Shown here: positions 13,779 through 18,192 of the stretch, piece after piece | How the letters are laid out: every line of letters begins with the position of its first letter | Numbering within the stretch: the stretch's first letter is position 1 | Assembly: GCA_030613045.1 (NCBI GenBank) | Contig: JAUWMS010000001.1 | Coordinates: forward strand, 1-18,192 | DNA length: 18,192 nt | Source of the DNA: Candidatus Latescibacterota bacterium | Lineage (GTDB): Bacteria; Latescibacterota; 4484-107 | Reading direction: 5' to 3' | Position numbers and translations under genes: made by a program | The notes under the pieces: model-generated | Told to the model about the DNA's origin: nothing | Seen by the model: only the letters and a program-made list of their open reading frames with translations | Databases searched by the model: none

Positions 13779-13937
13779 TCCATTTCAGATTTCGGATTTT
13801 TGCACCGCAAGGTCGCAAAGAAACTCCCTGTGAAAGTGGAAGGTCTCACCACCTCACTTTCTCACTTTCTGTTCTTTGCGCTCTTTGCGTCTTTGCGGTG
13901 AGTCTTCAATCCGCAATCCGCAATCCACAATCCGAAA
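13779..13937. repeat. head-to-head repeat array between rplT and pheS
   Basis: On the plus strand TTTGCACCGCAAGGTCGCAAAG (13799-13820) faces TTTGCGCTCTTTGCGTCTTTGCGGTG (13876-13901). AATCCGC/AATCCAC/AATCCGA heptamers follow (13908-13937), ending at the rplT stop codon. The outer GATTTCGG words lie on both sides, so the entire array is mirrored. Confidence 0.85.
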
Positions 13938-14291
13938 TCACAAAGCCCCCTTCGCCTTCTCCCCCCGCGCAGAAAAAGCCCGTGCATCCGTCACGGCCAG
14001 ATCCGCCAGCCCCTTACGATTCACATCCACCCCCGCCAGATCCAGTCCTCGGCTCATCTTACTGTAAGTCAATCCATCGAGACGAGCCGCCGCATTGATC
14101 CGAACGATCCACAACCTCCGAAAATCCCGCTTCCGCCGCTTTCGATCCCGATACGCGTACGACCACGCCCTGTGGACGGCCTCCTTTGCCGTCCGATGGA
14201 GTTTGCTCCGCCCTCCTCGATACCCGCGCGCCGCGTTGAGAATTTTCTTCCTTCTTCTCCTTGACGGCACATTACCTGTCGCTCTCGGCAT
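13938..14291 (-). CDS. rplT: 50S ribosomal protein L20
   Basis: Large-subunit assembly protein binding 23S rRNA domain I; in some bacteria it also represses the infC-rpmI-rplT operon. 117 residues, the normal length. The N-terminus [20 protein letters not shown] and the core [20 protein letters not shown], then [20 protein letters not shown] are the family signatures. The normal L20 N-terminus is PRVKxGVxxRxRHKKxLKxAKGYxG, so this one is typical. It lies in the order infC-rpmI-rplT, although the rpmI-rplT spacer is widened by a repeat. Confidence 0.97.
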   Translation of the reverse strand: MPRATGNVPSRRRRKKILNAARGYRGGRSKLHRTAKEAVHRAWSYAYRDRKRRKRDFRRLWIVRINAAARLDGLTYSKMSRGLDLAGVDVNRKGLADLAVTDARAFSARGEKAKGAL

Positions 14292-14307
14292 AACCCTCCC
14301 CCTTCGG

Positions 14308-14441
14308 GAATACCAAATGACAAAATCCGAATGTCAAATCCCGTCCACCACCCCAAAAGAAGAAACAAAGGGATTGGGCATTCGATCTTTGGAATTTGAC
14401 ATTCCTTTGTCATTCGGGCTTTGAAATTTGACATTTCCGTT
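14308..14441. repeat. GACATTC/GTCATTC-type repeat between rpmI and rplT
   Basis: The spacer contains AATGACAAA, GAATGTCAAA, TTTGACATT and TTTGTCATTCGGG words in both orientations: ATGACAAAATCCGAATGTCA at 14317-14336, then GGAATTTGACATTCCTTTGT at 14391-14410. The two halves can pair partly. L35 and L20 genes are usually a few tens of nt apart, so this array adds about 100 nt. Confidence 0.75.
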
Positions 14442-14636
14442 CTAACAGCCCAACATCCTCCGGATCCGCTTTGCATCCACCGCATCCACCAAATCCAGAC
14501 TGCGCAAATTGCGCTTCCGTTTAGAAGACTTCTTTGTCAAAATGTGCCGACCATAGGCCCGCTGCTTCTTTATTTTCCCGCCCCCGGTCATTCGCATCCG
14601 CTTCGCCACTGCACTCCTCGTCTTTACTTTCGGCAT
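14442..14636 (-). CDS. rpmI: 50S ribosomal protein L35
   Basis: Small basic ribosomal protein, 64 residues, normal length. MPKVKTRSAVAKRMRMTGGGKIKKQRAYGRHILTKKSSKRKRNLR carries the family's KxKTRxxxxKRFxxTGxGK and HxLxxKsxKRKRxLR patterns. The ATG at 14636 has GGAGGGGG just upstream. It lies in the classic infC-rpmI-rplT cluster. Confidence 0.96.
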   Translation of the reverse strand: MPKVKTRSAVAKRMRMTGGGKIKKQRAYGRHILTKKSSKRKRNLRSLDLVDAVDAKRIRRMLGC

Positions 14637-14649
14637 ACCCCCTCCATAA

Positions 14650-14760
14650 AAAGCAAACTCTAAATTCTAAGCTCTAAATCCTAAACCTCCTCCCCACCCC
14701 GTTTTGGATTTTGAATTTGGGATTTTGAATTTGTTTAGGATTTAGGATTTAGGACTTGAA
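14650..14760. repeat. TCTAAAT / TTTAGGA heptamer repeat between infC and rpmI
   Basis: TCTAAAT, TCTAAGC, TCTAAAT and CCTAAAC (14659-14687) face three exact units of TTTAGGA (14734-14755), with GGATTTTGAATTTG in between. The two sides are complementary, giving a potential hairpin of AATCCTAAA with TTTAGGATT. Confidence 0.85.
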
Positions 14761-14767
14761 GTGCCCG

Positions 14768-15274
14768 CTACTTGGGCACCAGCGTAACCGTCATATTCCG
14801 CCCCTCAATACGGATAGGTCCCTCCGCGGAAGCCACCTCAGCCATATCCTCAATCGCCCGCTCCAGCACCTTGCGACCGAACTCCCGATGCGCCTGCTCC
14901 CGTCCTCTGAACATGACGCTGATCTTAACTCGATTGCGCTCTTCCAAAAATCGCTGCGCATGCCGCACCTTGAAAAGATAATCGTGCTCATCCGTCTTCG
15001 GGCGCATCCGGATCTCCTTGAGCTGTACCGCATGCTGCTTCTTCTTCGAATCCTTGATCCGCTTGCTCTGCTGGTATTTATACTTCCCGTAATCCATAAC
15101 CCGGCATACCGGCGGCTTGGCGTGCGGTGACACCTCCACCAAATCGAAATCCCGCTCCCGAGCCAATTCCAACGCAGAGCGCGTATCCATAATCCCGACC
15201 TGCTCACCGTCCGGGTCAATCACCCGAACCTGCGGAACCCGAATCTGAGTATTCACTCTGACACTTCCTTTGAT
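14768..15274 (-). CDS. infC: translation initiation factor IF-3 (probable AUC start)
   Basis: IF-3 prevents premature 50S joining and proofreads start codons. From an ATC at 15274-15272 it has 168 residues, near the usual 170-180. RVNTQIRVPQVRVIDPDGEQ, LVEVSPHAKPPVCRVMDYGKYKY, KEIRMRPKTDEHDYLFK and MFRGREQAHREFG cover both domains. AGGTGG sits 6 nt before ATC-AAA-GGA, which parallels E. coli infC (AUU-AAA-GGC). A non-canonical start lets IF-3 repress its own synthesis. A GTG at 15256, preceded by AAGGAAG, is the alternative. A longer frame to 15373 runs into tandem repeats and is unlikely. Confidence 0.93.
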   Translation of the reverse strand: MKGSVRVNTQIRVPQVRVIDPDGEQVGIMDTRSALELARERDFDLVEVSPHAKPPVCRVMDYGKYKYQQSKRIKDSKKKQHAVQLKEIRMRPKTDEHDYLFKVRHAQRFLEERNRVKISVMFRGREQAHREFGRKVLERAIEDMAEVASAEGPIRIEGRNMTVTLVPK

Positions 15275-15296
15275 AGGCAACCACCTCGCTCTCTTG

Positions 15297-15395
15297 TCAA
15301 TGAGTAATGAGTAATACCCATCCGCCTCTCCCATGACTTGGGGTAGTTGGGTGGGGTATTGTTCATTACTCATTATTCATTGCTCATTGTTCATT
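15297..15395. repeat. TGAGTAA/TTACTCA heptamer repeat between thrS and infC
   Basis: TGAGTAA TGAGTAA (15300-15314) faces TTACTCA, TTATTCA, TTGCTCA and TTGTTCA (15365-15393), all 7-nt units, and the two blocks are complementary. The right end supplies the last codons and the stop of thrS (LNEQ, TGA). Confidence 0.88.
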
Positions 15396-17324
15396 AAGAC
15401 TCCTGCGTTCGACTTCTCCTGAAATCCGATCCAAAAACGCTTCCACCGACGACACTCCCAAATCGCCCTCTCCGCGCTTCCTCACCGCCACCGTGCCTTC
15501 TTCCATCTCCCGCGCGCCCACGATCAGCATATACGGGATCTTCTGCTGTTCTGCCTCCCGGATCTTATACCCCATTTTCTCCCGCCGCTCGTCCACCGAC
15601 ACGCGTATCTTTTGCTCCCTGAGGCGATCCGCCAGTTCGACGGCATAGTCCAACTGATTGTCCGAAATCGGGATCACCATCGCCTGCACCGGCGCAAGCC
15701 ACACCGGGAAGGCTCCGGCGTAATGCTCAATCAGCCCGCCCACAAAACGTTCCATAGATCCCAACACCGTCCGGTGCACCATCACCACTCGATGCGAACC
15801 GCCATCTTCTCCCACGTAATTCACGTCGAACCGCTTCGGCTCGTTGAAGTCCACCTGAATCGTAGGCCCCTGCCAACCCCGGCCCAGCGCATCCTTCATT
15901 TGAATGTCAATCGCCGGCCCATAAAATTTCGCCTCCCCCTCAGCCCTCCGATACGCCAATCCACTGGTATCCAAGGCATTCTTCAAAGCCGCTTCCGCTT
16001 GCTCCCACACCACATCCTCGCCGATATACCGATCCTTCGTTTCTGGATCCCGCACACTCAGCTCCACGACATACTCGGTATATCCAAAGGTGCTCAGCAT
16101 AAACAGCGCCAGATCAATCACCCCGACGATTTCCTCCTCCAATTGATCCGGCCGGCAGAAAATGTGCGCATCGTCCTGCGTGAACCCGCGCACCCGCAAC
16201 ATCCCCTGCAGCACCCCGGACCGCTCGTACCGGTACACCGTACCCAACTCGCCCCATCGCATCGGCAGATCCCGATAGCTCCGAATCCGCGTCTTGTACA
16301 TCAGGATGTGAAACGGACAATTCATCGGACGCACCAAATACTCCAACCCATCCACGTCCATCGAGGGAAACATATCGTCCCGGAACCACGCCAGATGCCC
16401 GCTCGTTTCCCACAAACCCGCCTTGGCGATGTGCGGCGTGTACACCATATCGTAGCCCCGACGGGTATGCTCCGCCCGCCAGAAATCCTCGATAATCGTC
16501 CGAATCCGCGCGCCCTTCGGATGCCAGAATACCAACCCCGGGCCAGCCTCCTCGTGCAGACTGAACAGATCCAGTTCCCGCCCCAAGCGCCTATGATCCC
16601 GGCGCTCGATCTCCGCCAACCGCTCCAAATGCTCCTTCAGCGCGCGCTCCGACTCAAACGCGATCCCATAGATCCGCTGGAGCATCTTCCGCTTCTCATC
16701 TCCGCGCCAATACGCCCCGGCCACCGAAAGCAGCTTCACCACTTTGATCCGCCCGGTCGAAGGAAGGTGCGGCCCCCGGCACAGATCCAAAAAATTTCCG
16801 TTCCGATAGAAGGTGATCTCCTCGTCTTCCCCAAGCTCCCCGATCAACTCCAGCTTATACGTCTCCCCCATCGCCTCCATCCGGCGCTTCGCCTCCGCCC
16901 TGGAGACCACCTCCCGCACAAAGGGGGCGTCCTCCTTCATAAGCTGCCGCATCCGCTCCTCGATCCGCTCCAGATTCTCCGGGGAAAACGATTGCGGCAC
17001 ATCGAAATCGTAATAAAACCCCTCCTCGATCGCCGGCCCGATCCCAAGGTTTGCCTCCGGCACCCACGCCTTTACCGCCTGCGCCATCACGTGCGCCGTG
17101 CTGTGCCAATATACCGACTGCCCCTCCGCATCCGCAAACGTCAGAATCTTCACTTGAGCGTCTTCCTCGATCGGCCGGCTCAACCCCACCACCCGGCTAT
17201 CCACCATGCCCGCGACGGCCGCCTTCGCCAACCTCCGGCCGATACGCTCAGCCACCTCCCCCACCGTAATCCCCCGCTCGTATTCCCTCGTCGAACCATC
17301 CGGAAATGTAACCGTAATCCCCAT
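15384..17324 (-). CDS. thrS: threonyl-tRNA synthetase
   Basis: Class II synthetase charging tRNA-Thr. It has 646 residues from the ATG at 17324, with GAGGAG 4-5 nt upstream. A TGS domain covers 1-62. The editing domain has HSTAH (74-78) and CRGPH (182-186). In the catalytic core, Cys336 (MNCPFH) and the His in DDAHIF (387) are zinc ligands, with the third His in VMVHRTVLGS. Motif 2 is GTVYRYERSG (361-370) and motif 3 is GSMERFVGGLIEHYAG. A C-terminal anticodon-binding domain ends the protein. The last residues (LNEQ) are encoded by repeat DNA. No T-box is visible upstream. Confidence 0.97.
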   Translation of the reverse strand: MGITVTFPDGSTREYERGITVGEVAERIGRRLAKAAVAGMVDSRVVGLSRPIEEDAQVKILTFADAEGQSVYWHSTAHVMAQAVKAWVPEANLGIGPAIEEGFYYDFDVPQSFSPENLERIEERMRQLMKEDAPFVREVVSRAEAKRRMEAMGETYKLELIGELGEDEEITFYRNGNFLDLCRGPHLPSTGRIKVVKLLSVAGAYWRGDEKRKMLQRIYGIAFESERALKEHLERLAEIERRDHRRLGRELDLFSLHEEAGPGLVFWHPKGARIRTIIEDFWRAEHTRRGYDMVYTPHIAKAGLWETSGHLAWFRDDMFPSMDVDGLEYLVRPMNCPFHILMYKTRIRSYRDLPMRWGELGTVYRYERSGVLQGMLRVRGFTQDDAHIFCRPDQLEEEIVGVIDLALFMLSTFGYTEYVVELSVRDPETKDRYIGEDVVWEQAEAALKNALDTSGLAYRRAEGEAKFYGPAIDIQMKDALGRGWQGPTIQVDFNEPKRFDVNYVGEDGGSHRVVMVHRTVLGSMERFVGGLIEHYAGAFPVWLAPVQAMVIPISDNQLDYAVELADRLREQKIRVSVDERREKMGYKIREAEQQKIPYMLIVGAREMEEGTVAVRKRGEGDLGVSSVEAFLDRISGEVERRSLNEQ

Positions 17325-17345
17325 CTTACTCCTCAGCACACGTCA

Positions 17346-17399
17346 GAGAAGTGAACCATGAAGAACATTCCTTATTGCTCATTCTTCATCGCTCATTAT
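17346..17399. repeat. TTGCTCA-type heptamers upstream of thrS
   Basis: TTGCTCA, TTCTTCA, TCGCTCA and TTATA (17374-17399) repeat at 7 nt and match the words of the array between thrS and infC. It lies between the tRNA gene and thrS. Confidence 0.75.
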
Positions 17400-17415
17400 A
17401 TAAAAAAAGACGATA

Positions 17416-17492
17416 TGGTGGGCGATACTGGAATCGAACCAGTGACTTCTTGCATGTCAAGCAAGCACTCTAACCATCTGAGCTAATCGCCC
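17416..17492 (-). tRNA. tRNA-Val (anticodon GAC), CCA encoded
   Basis: The cloverleaf reads GGGCGAT acceptor, GCTC D-arm, anticodon stem CTTGC/GCAAG around the loop TTGACAT (GAC at 34-36, valine), a variable loop, and T-arm ACTGG-TTCGAAT-CCAGT. It closes with ATCGCCC, discriminator A and an encoded CCA. A T-run follows about 8 nt downstream. It is directly upstream of thrS and may be co-transcribed with it. Confidence 0.97.
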
Positions 17493-17520
17493 CACTAGAC
17501 CAACCGCCATCGCCGAAATC

Positions 17521-17556
17521 AAAAAAACGTGCCCGCTCTCTACAATGTAGGCACGC
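17521..17556 (-). terminator. intrinsic terminator upstream of tRNA-Val
   Basis: CGTGCC (17555-17550) pairs with GGCACG (17533-17528), and a T7 run follows at 17527-17521. The loop contains a further perfect palindrome, CTACATTGTAG. It can end either the GGDEF transcript or the short transcript starting near 17628. Confidence 0.85.
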
Positions 17557-17634
17557 CGGTATGCATTTTCAGACAAAATGTCACAGAATTTTTACGCCAT
17601 TGAGGAGCAGTTTGATAAACAACTATTTTACGCA

Positions 17635-17663
17635 AATCTACATGATTATCACCACTTTGTCAA
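17635..17663 (-). promoter_or_regulatory. strong sigma-70-type promoter
   Basis: A perfect -35 TTGACA (17663-17658) and -10 TAGATT (17640-17635) are separated by exactly 17 nt. The expected start is near 17628, downstream of the GGDEF stop, and points to the terminator at 17556-17521 and then tRNA-Val and thrS. Confidence 0.65.
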
Positions 17664-17686
17664 GTGAAATTTCGCACCCGCTCCCT

Positions 17687-18192
17687 TCAAATGTCCTCCT
17701 TCCCTCCGAAAATCCTATTTTTCCCCGCGCCCTTGGCCCGATACAATGCCCGATCCGCGCACGCGATCAGCTCCGCCGGCGTATCCCCATTCTCCGGACA
17801 CATCGCCACTCCCCCACTGACCGTAATGTGCACCTCCTCACCATCCACCACAATCTCAGTCGCCTCCGTAAGCGACCGAATCCGTTCGGCCGCTTTCAGA
17901 GCGGCTCCATAGCCGACTCCCGGAAGGATCAGCAGAAACTCCTCTCCGCCGTATCGGCCCGGAATATCGGTGCTCCGCTTCGATCGCACCAAAATATGCC
18001 CGAATTTCCGAAGCGCCGCATCTCCGGCCAAGTGCCCATATGTATCGTTGAACGCCTTGAAATCGTCCAGATCATAGAACACAATCGAAAACGTTCCCCC
18101 GTATCGCCCGACCCGATCCAATTCATGGACCAAAGACTTTCTCAAGAAAGTCGCATTATAAATACCCGTCAAACCGTCCGTTACCGCGGAAC
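17687..18192 (-). CDS. GGDEF-domain diguanylate cyclase, 5' end outside window
   Basis: Makes the second messenger c-di-GMP from two GTP. The visible part is a whole GGDEF domain. It starts at the usual TDGLTGIYN entry, then has FYDLDDFKAFNDTYGHLAGD (metal and substrate binding), RSTD (a product-inhibition I-site RxxD) five residues before GGEEF (the active-site loop), and ends with ADRALYRAKGAGKNRI. GGEEF is an accepted active variant. The sensory N-terminus lies beyond the right edge, so its input signal is unknown. It is followed by a promoter and terminator, so it is probably not part of the thrS transcript. Confidence 0.95.
   Translation of the reverse strand, partial: SAVTDGLTGIYNATFLRKSLVHELDRVGRYGGTFSIVFYDLDDFKAFNDTYGHLAGDAALRKFGHILVRSKRSTDIPGRYGGEEFLLILPGVGYGAALKAAERIRSLTEATEIVVDGEEVHITVSGGVAMCPENGDTPAELIACADRALYRAKGAGKNRIFGGKEDI

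Noticed and set aside
15612..17354. Long plus-strand open frame (580 codons) opposite thrS
   Set aside because: It is antisense to an intact, conserved thrS, is rich in His, Pro and Arg as expected of a GC-rich shadow frame, and has no recognisable domain.
17340..17420. T-box leader for thrS
   Set aside because: No GGTGGNACC antiterminator element or specifier stem is visible upstream of thrS.

Overview
All recognisable protein genes and the tRNA lie on the minus strand, so the window reads from right to left. It looks like the chromosome of an uncultured, Gram-negative-type bacterium. RNase Y, YmdB, ZapA and a ZapB-like protein sit together downstream of the thrS-infC-rpmI-rplT-pheS-pheT block. 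Most of the DNA is GC-rich, but the segment at about 11.1-12.7 kb is clearly AT-rich. I cannot assign a phylum from the sequence alone; this gene order and this type of repeat-filled spacer would fit several deep-branching groups.

Layout from right to left: a GGDEF diguanylate cyclase cut by the window edge; a strong promoter followed about 100 nt later by a terminator (a possible small RNA or attenuated leader); tRNA-Val(GAC); then thrS, infC (probable AUC start), rpmI, rplT and pheS. An accessory segment of about 4 kb follows (12756-8770). It carries a ParA-type ATPase with an unknown partner, two hicB-hicA toxin-antitoxin modules (one hicA frameshifted), and a URO-D family protein between them. 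The housekeeping order then resumes with pheT (frameshifted), a zapB-like gene, zapA, a compact structured RNA at the position usual for 6S RNA, rny, ymdB, xseA, xseB and a polyprenyl diphosphate synthase cut by the left edge.

The core genes serve translation (ThrRS, IF3, L35, L20, PheRS, tRNA-Val), division (ZapA and a ZapB-like partner), RNA decay and cyclic-nucleotide turnover (RNase Y, YmdB), DNA repair (exonuclease VII) and isoprenoid synthesis.

The most unusual signal is in the spacers. Most of the longer core spacers are filled with short degenerate tandem repeats whose unit is usually 7 nt (sometimes 8-9). The word differs from spacer to spacer, and it is often arranged head-to-head so that it could fold into a hairpin. 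The repeats run up to, and sometimes into, the ends of genes. One copy lies in frame inside pheT and adds about 25 residues. pheT is therefore unusual in three ways: it is separated from pheS, it has a frameshift at a T-run, and it contains a repeat insertion.
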